A stretch of DNA of 40,852 nt. Source: Desulfotomaculum sp. GTDB taxonomy: Bacteria; Bacillota; Desulfotomaculia; Desulfotomaculales; Desulfallaceae. The DNA is taken from assembly GCA_016841675.1 (NCBI GenBank), contig JAENYQ010000026.1, positions 1 through 40,852 on the forward strand, in the 5' to 3' direction. Shown piece by piece: positions 15,000 through 22,981 of the stretch (the first letter of the stretch is position 1; each line of letters starts with the position of its first letter). Under the pieces are notes generated by a model that was not told where the DNA came from, did no database searches, and saw nothing but the letters and a program-made list of their open reading frames with translations. Both the position numbers and the translations under genes were made by a program.

Positions 15000-15015
15000 C
15001 CTGGTTTGGTATAAT
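14987..15015 (+). promoter_or_regulatory. Sigma-A promoter of the asp23-nusB operon
   Basis: TTGCGG (14987-14992), a 17-nt spacer and a perfect TATAAT (15010-15015). Transcription would start near 15022, leaving a leader of about 23 nt with AAGGAGG. Confidence 0.75.
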
Positions 15016-15044
15016 GTATTAAACCGCTAAAAGGAGGTTCTAGT

Positions 15045-15446
15045 GTGGAACAGCATGATTCGAACGTACGGGAAGAGAAAAACACCCTCGGTTCTATACG
15101 CGTGGCAGATGAAGTGGTACGCATAATTGCCGGGATTGCCGCCACTGAAGTAACCGGTGTTTCAGGTATGAGTGGCGGAGTGGTGGGCGGTATTGCAGAA
15201 CGCCTGGGACGTAAAAGTTTAGCCAAAGGTGTTAAGGTTGAGGTTGGCGAGACTGAAACCGCTATCGACATTTCCATTATAGTTGACTATGGTTCACGCA
15301 TTCCCGACGTAGCAGCCAATATCCAAAGCGCAGTAAAAACCTCCATTGAAAAAATGACCGGCCTTAAGGTAGTCGAAGTAAACGTAAATGTGCAGGGCGT
15401 GGCATTTGCAAACGAAACCAGCGAGGAAGAAACCAGAGTAAAATAA
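15045..15446 (+). CDS. Asp23/Gls24 family envelope stress protein
   Basis: The protein is 133 residues, with the Asp23 fold from about 15 to 120. The signature GSIRVADEVVRIIAGIAATE is followed by GVSGMSGGVVGGIAERLGRK and the C-terminal VKTSIEKMTGLKVVEVNVNV. In Staphylococcus, Asp23 is held at the membrane by AmaP, whose gene lies directly downstream here. GTG 15045 has AAGGAGG 7 nt upstream. It heads the operon asp23-amaP-DUF2273-nusB. Confidence 0.95.
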   Translation: MEQHDSNVREEKNTLGSIRVADEVVRIIAGIAATEVTGVSGMSGGVVGGIAERLGRKSLAKGVKVEVGETETAIDISIIVDYGSRIPDVAANIQSAVKTSIEKMTGLKVVEVNVNVQGVAFANETSEEETRVK

Positions 15447-15465
15447 ACGGGGGGCAAGACTCGTT

Positions 15466-16002
15466 ATGGGGCCGTTAGATCGTGGCATACTATTATTGTA
15501 CACTTTTACACTTACCCTGCTGTTACTGGCTTTGGCGGCTTTTTTAGCCGGTTGGCAGGAGCCGTTTGATGAACTGATGCGAGAGGCGGCCTTACCTGAG
15601 CAACAGGAAATCCTTTGGATTTTGATCGGCCTGTACGTGCTAATTGGTGTCCGGTTGTTTTGGAAAGGATTAGTTGTCGAACGTAAAAAAAAGCAGGCCG
15701 TGGTACAGGACGGTGAACTTGGCGATGTGCGCGTTTCTTTGCCCGCTATCGAGTCACTGGCTGAAAAGGTGGTTTCCACTATCAAAGGGGTTAGGGATGT
15801 CCGGGCCAAGGTTGTTTCCGCTCCCCAGGGAATTAATATGCATATGAATATAACTGTCTCCCCGGATAGTAACGTACCGGCGCTTTCCAAAGACATTCAG
15901 CAGCAGGTCAGGGACAGCGTATTGAACGTGGCCGGCATTGCGGTTCACGAGGTACGGGTGGCTGTGGAAAGTTTCACCAGCCGCAAAAACAGGGTGGAAT
16001 AG
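15466..16002 (+). CDS. amaP: AmaP, alkaline shock response membrane anchor protein
   Basis: The protein is 178 residues. Two N-terminal membrane helices (YTFTLTLLLLALAAFLAG, about 12-29, and EILWILIGLYVLIGVRLFW, about 47-65) precede a soluble Asp23-like domain. In relatives it anchors Asp23 to the membrane. It lies 19 nt after asp23. The Shine-Dalgarno is weak (GGGGGG 13-15 nt from ATG 15466), which may keep it less abundant than Asp23. Confidence 0.88.
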   Translation: MGPLDRGILLLYTFTLTLLLLALAAFLAGWQEPFDELMREAALPEQQEILWILIGLYVLIGVRLFWKGLVVERKKKQAVVQDGELGDVRVSLPAIESLAEKVVSTIKGVRDVRAKVVSAPQGINMHMNITVSPDSNVPALSKDIQQQVRDSVLNVAGIAVHEVRVAVESFTSRKNRVE

Positions 16003-16016
16003 GAAGTGGCCTAAGC

Positions 16017-16235
16017 ATGGACAAACATCTTTTCATAGAATGGATTACGCTGCACCGGGGTAAGATAATTGGTGCAGCGGCCGGTATGGCCATAGGCATT
16101 TCGGTAATTTTATTTGGCGTTTTAAAAACACTTTTTGTAGCTATCTGCGTGGCTTTGGGTTACCTGGCAGGCAAGCAGTTAGACGACCGAGTGGATATCA
16201 GGGATAAAATTTTGCGCTTGCTGGGAGAAAGGTGA
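16017..16235 (+). CDS. DUF2273 small membrane protein
   Basis: The protein is 72 residues with two hydrophobic helices separated by a short turn (GKIIGAAAGMAIGISVILFG and LKTLFVAICVALGYLAGKQL), ending in a charged tail DDRVDIRDKILRLLGER. This is the DUF2273 pattern, always found in asp23-amaP clusters. The precise role is unknown, probably in the same membrane complex. It sits 14 nt after amaP and 13 nt before nusB. Confidence 0.9.
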   Translation: MDKHLFIEWITLHRGKIIGAAAGMAIGISVILFGVLKTLFVAICVALGYLAGKQLDDRVDIRDKILRLLGER

Positions 16236-16248
16236 CGAAAGGTACCAT

Positions 16249-16668
16249 ATGAGCAGAAGAAGAGCCAGAGAATCTGCAATGCAAGTGCTTTACCAGGTTG
16301 ACGTGGGGAAAATGGATGTGGATGATGCATTTAAACACTTGCAGGAAAAATTAAATATCAAAATCGAGGACCGGGATATGGATTTTGCCCGTCACCTGGT
16401 GTCAGGAACCATTGCCAAGCTGCCCGAACTGGACACCGAAATTAGTCGGTTAAGCCATGATTGGAAACTTGAACGTTTAGCTGCGGTGGACCGCAGTATA
16501 CTGCGGATGGCGCTGTATGAAATTTTTCACGAGCAGGGTACCCCTTATAATGTCTCAATTAACGAAGCCGTTGAGATTGCCAAAAAATTCTGCGGCGAAC
16601 AATCCAGTAAATTTATCAACGGCATTTTGGGCAAAGTGGTGCAAGAAAAACAAAAGCTGCCTCAGTAA
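16249..16668 (+). CDS. nusB: Transcription antitermination factor NusB
   Basis: The protein is 139 residues and all-helical. NusB binds boxA RNA with S10 (NusE) and prevents premature termination in rRNA operons. Recognisable are the start SRRRARESAMQVLYQVDVG, the central WKLERLAAVDRSILRMALYE and the end GEQSSKFINGILGKVV. ATG 16249 is preceded by GAAAGGTGACGAAAGG. It closes the asp23 operon. Confidence 0.96.
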   Translation: MSRRRARESAMQVLYQVDVGKMDVDDAFKHLQEKLNIKIEDRDMDFARHLVSGTIAKLPELDTEISRLSHDWKLERLAAVDRSILRMALYEIFHEQGTPYNVSINEAVEIAKKFCGEQSSKFINGILGKVVQEKQKLPQ

Positions 16669-16705
16669 CAATATAGTGTCAGGCGTTGACATGTTAATAA
16701 AGTAT

Positions 16706-16768
16706 ACCCCAAAGGGGACAGGCTGCTTTTTTCAAAAACCGAAAAAAGCAGCCTGTCCCCTTTGGGGT
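16706..16768. repeat. R1-type perfect hairpin, GGGGACAGGCTG subgroup
   Basis: Two 28-bp exact arms (16706-16733 and 16741-16768) beginning ACCCCAAAGGGGACAGGCTG, with a 7-nt loop. It lies between nusB and nfnA. Confidence 0.9.
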
Positions 16769-16887
16769 GTTTATTTTAAAATTTTGTTCATTAAGAACAA
16801 TGGAGAAGGAATCATATGCTTAGCCTAGAAATATATAATTAAGCTTGACTACGCAAAATTTTCATGAGGGAGGGAATAGGTTTAAAT

Positions 16888-17748
16888 ATGTTCAAAATTC
16901 TAGAAAAAAGAGTATTCTCGCCAATTATCAAAGAACTTGTTGTTGATGCACCGAAAGTAGCCAAAAGTTGCAAGGCCGGTCAATTTATCATTCTTCGGAT
17001 CCAAGAAGAGGGCGAGCGGATACCGCTGACCATCGCTGATTACGACCGTGAAAAAGGCACCATTACTATTGTTTTCCAAGAAGTAGGCAAATCAACCACG
17101 CAGCTGGGCCAGATGGAAGTGGGCGACTATCTTAAGGACTTTGTCGGCCCCCTGGGCGAGCCCTCGCATATAGAGAAGTTTGACGGCACCGTAGTGGTTG
17201 TAGGCGGCGGCGTAGGCATTGCTCCGGTACATCCCATCGCGCGTGATCTTAAAGAAGCCGGCAACCATGTTATCGGCATCATCGGTTCCCGGTCCGGCGA
17301 TCTGCTTTTCTGGGAAGACAAAATGCGTGCCGCTTGCTCGGAATTGCTGGTTACCACTGATGATGGCAGTTACGTTCGCAAAGGTTTTGTAACCGATGTG
17401 ATGAAGGAAATAATCGAAGCCAAGGGCAAAGAGAACATCCCCATGGTGCTGGCCATCGGACCTCAGCCCATGATGCGGGCAGTTTGCAACCTGACTAAAG
17501 ACTACGGCATTAAAACCATTGTCAGCCTGAACGCCACCATGGTAGACGGCACTGGCATGTGCGGTTGCTGCCGGGTATCCATTGCCGGCAGCACCAAGTT
17601 TGTCTGCGTGGACGGCCCTGAATTTGACGGCCACGATGTAGATTGGCTTGAACTTGGCCGGCGCGGCGGTATCTTTAGGGACAAAGAACAACAAGCCATG
17701 GAACATCATGAATGCAAATGTGGTTCCGGATGCGGAGGTGCTAAATAA
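16888..17748 (+). CDS. nfnA: NfnA-type flavoprotein, FAD/[2Fe-2S] subunit (sulfide dehydrogenase-like)
   Basis: The protein is 286 residues from ATG 16888, a ferredoxin-NADP reductase fold. It is the small subunit of NADH-dependent ferredoxin:NADP+ oxidoreductase (NfnAB), which bifurcates electrons between NAD and ferredoxin. The FAD region has CKAGQFIILRIQEEGERIPL, the nucleotide region VVVGGGVGIAPVHPIARDL, and a [2Fe-2S] site GTGMCGCCRVSIAG plus a later C in KFVCVDGPEF. The C-terminus bears an extra cysteine-rich tail HECKCGSGCGG. ATG 16864 is a longer option. The stop codon overlaps the start of nfnB by one base. Annotation as a sulfide dehydrogenase or glutamate synthase subunit is equally common. 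Confidence 0.88.
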   Translation: MFKILEKRVFSPIIKELVVDAPKVAKSCKAGQFIILRIQEEGERIPLTIADYDREKGTITIVFQEVGKSTTQLGQMEVGDYLKDFVGPLGEPSHIEKFDGTVVVVGGGVGIAPVHPIARDLKEAGNHVIGIIGSRSGDLLFWEDKMRAACSELLVTTDDGSYVRKGFVTDVMKEIIEAKGKENIPMVLAIGPQPMMRAVCNLTKDYGIKTIVSLNATMVDGTGMCGCCRVSIAGSTKFVCVDGPEFDGHDVDWLELGRRGGIFRDKEQQAMEHHECKCGSGCGGAK

Positions 17749-19160
17749 TGACTGATGCTAAGAAACCCAAAAAAGAAATCAAACCGGTCAAGAACCCCAT
17801 GCCGGCTCAGGACCCCCTTGTAAGGGCTAAGAACTTTAATGAAGTGGCCACTGGTTATACGATGGAAACGGTCATTGACGAAGCTAAGCGCTGTCTGCAG
17901 TGTAAAAAAGAGCCCTGCCGCCAGGGTTGCCCTGTTGAAGTGGACATCCCCGCGTTTATCGGCTTGGTTGCCGAGGGCAATTTTGCCGGCGCCATCTCTA
18001 AAATTAAAGAAAAGAACGCGCTGCCCGCAGTATGCGGCCGGGTTTGCCCCCAGGAAGCCCAGTGTGAGAAATACTGCACCTTGGGCAAAAAGCATGACTC
18101 TGTCGGTATCGGTCGGATCGAGCGTTTTTGCGCCGACTGGGAACTTTCCACCGGCGTGAAGGTGCCTGAAGTGGCCCCCCCCACCGGTAAAAGAGTGGCC
18201 ATTGTCGGTTCCGGCCCTGGCGGTTTGACCTGCGCTGCCGACCTGGCTAAGCTGGGTCACCAAGTGACTATGTTTGAGGCCCTGCATGTGGCGGGCGGTG
18301 TGCTTATGTACGGCATCCCCGAGTTTAGACTGCCCAAGGCTGTGGTGCAGGCTGAAGTTGATAACCTCAGAAAAATTGGTGTGCAAATAGAAGTTAACTC
18401 AGTGGTGGGCAAGTTTACCACCGTTGATGCCCTCATGGAAGAAGAAGGTTTTGATGCCGTATACATTGGTACCGGCGCCGGCCTACCCTACTTTATGAAT
18501 ATCCCCGGCGAAAACGCTTGCGGCGTTTACTCCGCCAATGAATTTTTAACCCGTACCAACCTAATGAAGGCTTACCAGTTCCCCGATTATGATACACCCA
18601 TTAAACTGGGTAAAAAAGTGGCCGTTCTGGGCGGCGGCAACGTGGCTATGGACTCTGCCCGTACCGCACTGCGCTTGGGCGCCGAGGAATCCTGGATTGT
18701 TTACCGCCGTTCGCATGAAGAACTGCCGGCCCGTAAAGAAGAAGCCGAACACGCCGAGGAAGAGGGCGTCAAGTTTGCACTCTTGACCTCCCCGACGGAA
18801 ATCATCCAGAACGAAGATGGTTGGGTCACCGGCATGAAGTGCCTGAAGTATGAGCTTGGCGAGCCCGACGATTCCGGCCGACGCCGTCCTGTGCCCATTG
18901 AAGGCTCTGAGTTTCTCATGGATATCGACACCGTGGTTGTAGCTATCGGCCAGGGTCCCAACCCGCTGGTTCCCAGAACCACCAAGGGTCTGGAATTGAC
19001 CAAACGCGGTAATATTGTGGCCGACGAGAAGGCCGCCACCTCCAAGCCTGGCGTATACGCCGGCGGCGACGTGGTTACCGGCGCGGCTACCGTTATCCTG
19101 GCTATGGGTGCGGGCCGTACCGCTGCCAATTCCATCCACGAGTACCTGAGCAGCAAATAA
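17748..19160 (+). CDS. nfnB: NfnB-type large subunit (GltA-like NADPH oxidoreductase)
   Basis: The protein is 470 residues. An N-terminal double [4Fe-4S] domain has CLQCKKEPCRQGCPVEVDIP (about 45-64) and CGRVCPQEAQCEKYC. A first Rossmann site VAIVGSGPGGLTCAADLAKL binds FAD, and a second VAVLGGGNVAMDSARTALRL binds NADPH. Near the end GVYAGGDVVTGAATVILAMG closes the FAD site. With NfnA it would couple NADPH, NADH and ferredoxin pools. A homotetrameric NADPH glutamate synthase is the alternative, but the paired nfnA favours NfnAB. GGAGGTG lies 8 nt before ATG 17748. Confidence 0.9.
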   Translation: MTDAKKPKKEIKPVKNPMPAQDPLVRAKNFNEVATGYTMETVIDEAKRCLQCKKEPCRQGCPVEVDIPAFIGLVAEGNFAGAISKIKEKNALPAVCGRVCPQEAQCEKYCTLGKKHDSVGIGRIERFCADWELSTGVKVPEVAPPTGKRVAIVGSGPGGLTCAADLAKLGHQVTMFEALHVAGGVLMYGIPEFRLPKAVVQAEVDNLRKIGVQIEVNSVVGKFTTVDALMEEEGFDAVYIGTGAGLPYFMNIPGENACGVYSANEFLTRTNLMKAYQFPDYDTPIKLGKKVAVLGGGNVAMDSARTALRLGAEESWIVYRRSHEELPARKEEAEHAEEEGVKFALLTSPTEIIQNEDGWVTGMKCLKYELGEPDDSGRRRPVPIEGSEFLMDIDTVVVAIGQGPNPLVPRTTKGLELTKRGNIVADEKAATSKPGVYAGGDVVTGAATVILAMGAGRTAANSIHEYLSSK

Positions 19161-19311
19161 ATGTCCCTAGAGCTTTTTACAACGGAGCTATATAGGAAAG
19201 GGGACACACCTTCTAATAAGGTAAGGGGACACACCTTCTTCGAAGGAATGTCCCCAAGGTATGAATGCCCCCAACGTATGAATGTCCCCAGAGCTGTTCA
19301 ACGGAGCGAAT
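19161..19311. repeat. Duplicated xseA leader enclosing GGGGACACACC hairpins
   Basis: ATGTCCCTAGAGCTTTTTAC (19161 on, followed by AACGGAGC) recurs in slightly altered form at 19282-19308 just before the xseA start, with a 121-nt period. Between them lie two copies of AAGGGGACACACCTTCT (19198 and 19224 on), a hairpin GGGGACA/TGTCCCC (19225-19255), and three 17-nt tandem units GAATG(T/C)CCCCA. It looks like an insertion that duplicated the leader. Confidence 0.65.
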
Positions 19312-20514
19312 ATGAGTGTTTTATCAGTAGGTGCTTTAACTAGCTATATCAAGGGATTGCTGGAAGGCGACAGTAAGCTTGCCAACCTGTGGGTCAAGGG
19401 GGAAATTTCCAACTTTAAGCAGGCTGCTTCCGGCCATGTTTACTTTACCTTAAAGGACAGCAATTCCAGTATCCGGACTGTTATGTTCCGATCCCGAGCC
19501 AGGCTGCTGCGCTTTAACCCGGGAAACGGCATGGCCGTGCGGGTACGTGGTTATGTGACGGTCTTCGAAAGAGACGGACAGTACCAGCTTTACGCCGAGG
19601 AAATTGAGCCCGATGGAGCGGGAGCACTTTATGCCGCTTTCGAAAAGCTTAAAGAGAAGCTGGCTGCCGAAGGTCTTTTTGATACCGGGCGCAAGCAAAA
19701 GCTGCCCCGTTTTCCCCGGTGTATTGGCATTGTAACCTCGCCAACTGGCGCCGCAGTACGGGACATATTAAATATTCTGCGCCGCCGCTGGCCCATGGTA
19801 CGGATTTACCTGGCTCCGGTAGCAGTTCAGGGCGACAACGCTTCTGCCGAGGTGGTACGGGCCATAACGCTGTTTAACCGCACCGGGAATGTAGACCTTT
19901 TGATAGTAGGCCGTGGCGGCGGTTCGCTGGAGGAACTGTGGACCTTTAATACCGAGATGGTGGCCCGAAGCATAGCCGCCTCGCGCATACCGATAATATC
20001 TGCCGTAGGGCACGAGACTGATTTCACCATTGCCGACATGGTCGCCGACTTTAGGGCGCCAACCCCGTCGGCGGCGGCGGAAATAGCGGTTCCCGACCGC
20101 ACGGAAATAAAAAGGAACTTAATGATGCTTCGGGTCAGGCTGAACCGAAGCATCAAACACAAAACCGGATTGTACAGGCAGCGCCTGGACCGCTGCATCA
20201 CCAGCAGGGCCATATCTCGGCCGGTGGCAGTTATTTGCGATCAGCGCCGCCAGGTTCTGGACTGGCATGAAAAACAAATGAGACGTACTGCCAATGAAAG
20301 CATACGCACCGTCCAAAGTCGACTGGCTCTGCTGGCTGGCCGGTTAAATGCCCTGAGTCCCTTGGCCACCCTCTCCAGGGGTTACAGTTACACCACCGGA
20401 CCCAACGGCCAAGTGCTACAGAATGCGGCACTGGTTAAACCCGGAGATCAAATTGAGGTGCATCTGCACCAGGGCAGACTGGCATGCCGGGTTGATGAAA
20501 TAGTAAGTACTTAG
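19312..20514 (+). CDS. xseA: Exodeoxyribonuclease VII large subunit
   Basis: The protein is 400 residues. With several XseB subunits it degrades single-stranded DNA from both ends. The N-terminal OB domain (about 1-100) has LWVKGEISNFKQAASGHVYF, and the catalytic domain has GIVTSPTGAAVRDI, LLIVGRGGGSLEELWTFNTE and SAVGHETDFTIADMVADFRA. A C-terminal coiled-coil region then ends with LSRGYSYTTGPNGQ. ATG 19312 follows CGGAGCG by 6 nt; the upstream in-frame ATG 19282 falls in a repeat and is unlikely. Its partner xseB is three genes downstream. Confidence 0.95.
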   Translation: MSVLSVGALTSYIKGLLEGDSKLANLWVKGEISNFKQAASGHVYFTLKDSNSSIRTVMFRSRARLLRFNPGNGMAVRVRGYVTVFERDGQYQLYAEEIEPDGAGALYAAFEKLKEKLAAEGLFDTGRKQKLPRFPRCIGIVTSPTGAAVRDILNILRRRWPMVRIYLAPVAVQGDNASAEVVRAITLFNRTGNVDLLIVGRGGGSLEELWTFNTEMVARSIAASRIPIISAVGHETDFTIADMVADFRAPTPSAAAEIAVPDRTEIKRNLMMLRVRLNRSIKHKTGLYRQRLDRCITSRAISRPVAVICDQRRQVLDWHEKQMRRTANESIRTVQSRLALLAGRLNALSPLATLSRGYSYTTGPNGQVLQNAALVKPGDQIEVHLHQGRLACRVDEIVST

Positions 20515-20809
20515 GAGACAGGAATCAGAAGTCAAAATTAGAAAACTGGGGGAAACAGCATTGAGGACATTCCTTGACCCCAAAGAAATACCTGAAATCT
20601 GAGGTGTGTCCCCTTTCCTGGAAGATTTATTGGTTTGGTTTGGCAGAGGATGATATTTAAGTGACCAAACTCATTTTGCATAAGATTAGTAAATTACTGG
20701 CAGCATAATCATGAGTTATTCTGAATTTTGATTACTGACTACTGAATGCTAAACGCCTGAAAGCTACATGAAAGCTACCTGAAATTTAAGATAAACAGGA
20801 GGATATATA
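20515..20809. repeat. Repeat-filled gap between xseA and folD
   Basis: R5-type AGGAGACAGGAATCAGAAGT is at the left, AGGTGTGTCCCCTTTCCT at 20602-20619, and GATTACTGACTACTGAATGC near 20729. The 18-mer at 20602 is the exact inverted copy of 19194-19211 on the other side of xseA. No gene is visible. Confidence 0.65.
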
Positions 20810-21664
20810 ATGGCTGCAACTCTTATTGACGGCAAGGCGATTGCGGCAACCATCAGAGCGGAAGTTAAGGCAGATGTCGCGGCTTTAAGGGAAAAGGGTC
20901 TCGTTCCCAAGCTTAGCGTTCTGCTGGTGGGTGACGATCCGGCTTCGGTGGTTTACGCCCGGTCCAAGGAAAAATCCTGCAGTAACGTTGGTATCGATTT
21001 TGAGCTGGTAACTTTACCCGGCACCACCCCCGTAGAAGAAGTGCTGGCTACCATTGATGCCTGGAATAAAGACCCCAAAGTGCACGGCATTATGATTGAA
21101 CTGCCGCTGCCCAAGGGGATGGACAAAAAAGTTGTGCTGGAAGCTGTTGACCCCAAGAAAGACGTAGACGGCTCACACCCCATCAACCGGGGTTACATTC
21201 TTAGCGGCGGCGAAGGCCTGTTCCCGGCCACCCCGGAAAGCTGTATTGAAGTGATGCTGCGTTCGGGCTTTGATATTAAGGGTAAAAACGCTGTTATCGT
21301 GGGCCGCGGCGAAACCGTAGGCAAACCGCTGGTTTTCATGATGTTAAATCAAAACGCTACCGTAACTGTGTGCCATACCAAGACTCAGGATTTAGGTTAC
21401 CACACCAGGCAGGCCGATATCATCATCGCCGCTGTGGGTCGGGCCAAAATGGTTACCGCCGATATGATTAAACCTGGCGCCATTGTGGTTGATGCCGGGA
21501 TTAACCCCGCCGAGGGCGGCGGCATTTGCGGAGACGTAGATTTTGAAAACGCCAAGGAAGTGGCCGGTGCCATCAGCCCTGTGCCGGGCGGTGTAGGCAG
21601 CCTGACCACTGTGTTAATTCAGAAAAACGTACTTAAAGCCATCAAGCTGCAAGGACTGGCATAG
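20810..21664 (+). CDS. folD: Methylenetetrahydrofolate dehydrogenase / methenyl-THF cyclohydrolase
   Basis: The 284-residue bifunctional enzyme interconverts 5,10-methylene-, 5,10-methenyl- and 10-formyl-tetrahydrofolate. The catalytic N-terminal part shows the Tyr and Lys site in SVVYARSKEKSC, then IMIELPLPKGMDKK and VDPKKDVDGSHPIN. The nucleotide-binding part has GKNAVIVGRGETVGKPL and ends PVPGGVGSLTTVLI. AGGAGG lies 8 nt before ATG 20810. Together with fchA two features on, it gives two routes for the cyclohydrolase step. Confidence 0.96.
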   Translation: MAATLIDGKAIAATIRAEVKADVAALREKGLVPKLSVLLVGDDPASVVYARSKEKSCSNVGIDFELVTLPGTTPVEEVLATIDAWNKDPKVHGIMIELPLPKGMDKKVVLEAVDPKKDVDGSHPINRGYILSGGEGLFPATPESCIEVMLRSGFDIKGKNAVIVGRGETVGKPLVFMMLNQNATVTVCHTKTQDLGYHTRQADIIIAAVGRAKMVTADMIKPGAIVVDAGINPAEGGGICGDVDFENAKEVAGAISPVPGGVGSLTTVLIQKNVLKAIKLQGLA

Positions 21665-21999
21665 GGAAAAACAGGAGTTAGAATAGGAATGTTTAGGAAT
21701 TTTGACATGAGAAATAGATTTGAGGAAAGTTGTCATTTCGAGCGTAGCGAAGGAGCTTAAGATTCTTCACTTCGTTCAGAATTAACATGCGTACTTGCAT
21801 CACGATAAATGAATACAACCTACCTTTGTTCAGATTAAGCTTGTCATCCTGAGCGATAGCGAAGGATCTAGTCTTTAAGATTCTTCGCTGCGCTCAGAAT
21901 GACAGATTCGTTGTGTTCATAGCAATGACAAAAAACATCCTGAACATTTAACTACTTACTATGGAATCCTGAATTCGAAATAATTACAGAGGTGATATT
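21665..21999. repeat. R2, R3 and R4 repeats between folD and fchA
   Basis: Contents in order: R2 (21731-21787), inverted R3 (GCGTACTTGCATCACGATAA at about 21789-21808), R2 (21841-21903) and an R4 fragment (TTGTGTTCATAGCAATGACA at about 21911-21930). The order R2-R3-R2-R4 is the same as at the right end of the window. No gene is visible. Confidence 0.7.
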
Positions 22000-22632
22000 G
22001 TGAGCGATATTTATGATCTGACGTTTCGTAAGGTAGTAGCTGTATCCGCATCCGATGCGCCCACACCGGGCGGCGGTAGCGTTTCCGCTCTAGTGGGCAC
22101 CCTGGGTGTGGCCATGACTGCCATGGTGGGCAACCTCACCGTCGGCCGGCCCAAGTTCAAGGATGTAGAACCCGAAGTTAAGGAAATTACTGGTGCCGCC
22201 TATTTTATCATTAACAGGCTGGAAAAATTGGTGGATGCCGATATAGCGGCCTTTGGCAAGTTCATGGACGTGTATCGTTTACCTAAGAACACTGATGAAG
22301 AAAAAGCCAAGCGGGAAGAGCAAATGCAAAAAGCGTTGAAGAAGGCCACTGATACCCCGATGGAAATAGCCAGGACGCTGCTAGATGCCTTGGTGATAAC
22401 CGACAAGTTGGCCAAGATTGGCAACACCATGGCTATCAGCGATGCCGGTGTGGCTGCTTACGTATGTGAAGCGTCGCTAAACGGAGTGCTGTTAAGCGTG
22501 GACATTAACATCCCGATGGTCAAAGACGAAGAATACGTTAAAAATATTTTAGCGGAAAAAGAACAGCTGGTGGCAAAGGCCAAAGAACTTAAAGACAAGG
22601 CTGTGGCCGTGGTTCAGGAACGGATGAAATAG
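22000..22632 (+). CDS. fchA: Methenyltetrahydrofolate cyclohydrolase / formimidoyl-THF cyclodeaminase family
   Basis: The protein is 210 residues and helical, of the FTCD_C family. Members hydrolyse methenyl-THF to 10-formyl-THF (FchA of acetogens and purine fermenters) or deaminate 5-formimino-THF. The motif SDAPTPGGGSVSALVGTLGV (about 18-37) is the folate-site signature, followed by MTAMVGNLTVGRPKF. Near the C-terminus the conserved SDAGVAAYVCEASLNGVLLS is present. GTG 22000 follows AGAGGTGAT. The neighbouring folD supports a one-carbon role. Which of the two activities it has cannot be told from sequence. Confidence 0.9.
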   Translation: MSDIYDLTFRKVVAVSASDAPTPGGGSVSALVGTLGVAMTAMVGNLTVGRPKFKDVEPEVKEITGAAYFIINRLEKLVDADIAAFGKFMDVYRLPKNTDEEKAKREEQMQKALKKATDTPMEIARTLLDALVITDKLAKIGNTMAISDAGVAAYVCEASLNGVLLSVDINIPMVKDEEYVKNILAEKEQLVAKAKELKDKAVAVVQERMK

Positions 22633-22641
22633 GTGGCAGAC

Positions 22642-22721
22642 TTAGGGGTCAGGCTCTTAACTTATTAACTTATTGGCAAATTACAGCCAATAAGTTAATA
22701 AGTTAAGAGCCTGACCCCTAA
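22642..22721. repeat. R1 perfect hairpin, same arm as the transposase unit
   Basis: Two 36-bp exact arms (22642-22677 and 22686-22721) with an 8-nt loop. It includes the same 30 bases as the transposase unit ends. It begins 9 nt after fchA and ends 27 nt before xseB. Confidence 0.92.
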
Positions 22722-22748
22722 AAAATCTGAAGGTTGGAGATAATATCT

Positions 22749-22979
22749 ATGAGCGAACAAAAAAACATGGCTTTTGAAGAAGCCTTGGAAAGACTTGAAA
22801 AGCTGGTCAACAAACTGGAAGAGGGTAACCTGCCCCTTGAAGAATCACTGCAGTTGTTTGCCGAGGGCATTCAGCTTACCAGGCAGTGCTCTAAAAAGTT
22901 GGAACAAGCTGAAAAGCATATCAGCATCCTGATGGCAGACAGTGAAGGAAACCCGGTTATCAAGGAAGAGGAGTTCTAA
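22749..22979 (+). CDS. xseB: Exodeoxyribonuclease VII small subunit
   Basis: The protein is 76 residues, a helical hairpin with the conserved [20 protein letters not shown] and [20 protein letters not shown]. Several copies coat the coiled-coil arms of XseA. ATG 22749 is chosen; TTG 22734 would add five residues but overlaps the likely Shine-Dalgarno TTGGAGA. It ends 2 nt before ispA. Confidence 0.95.
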   Translation: MSEQKNMAFEEALERLEKLVNKLEEGNLPLEESLQLFAEGIQLTRQCSKKLEQAEKHISILMADSEGNPVIKEEEF

Positions 22980-22981
22980 CC

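Noticed and set aside
17706-18386. 226-residue minus-strand ORF opposite nfnA/nfnB
   Set aside because: Histidine- and glycine-rich composition typical of a shadow frame; the + strand cysteine motifs are unambiguous.
1340-22721. R1 hairpins taken as ordinary terminators only
   Set aside because: They may terminate transcription, but arms of 28-36 bp, shared end motifs and lack of a T-run after most of them point to mobile hairpins. The T-run terminators at 2187, 6594, 14972, 33101 and 36059 are distinct.
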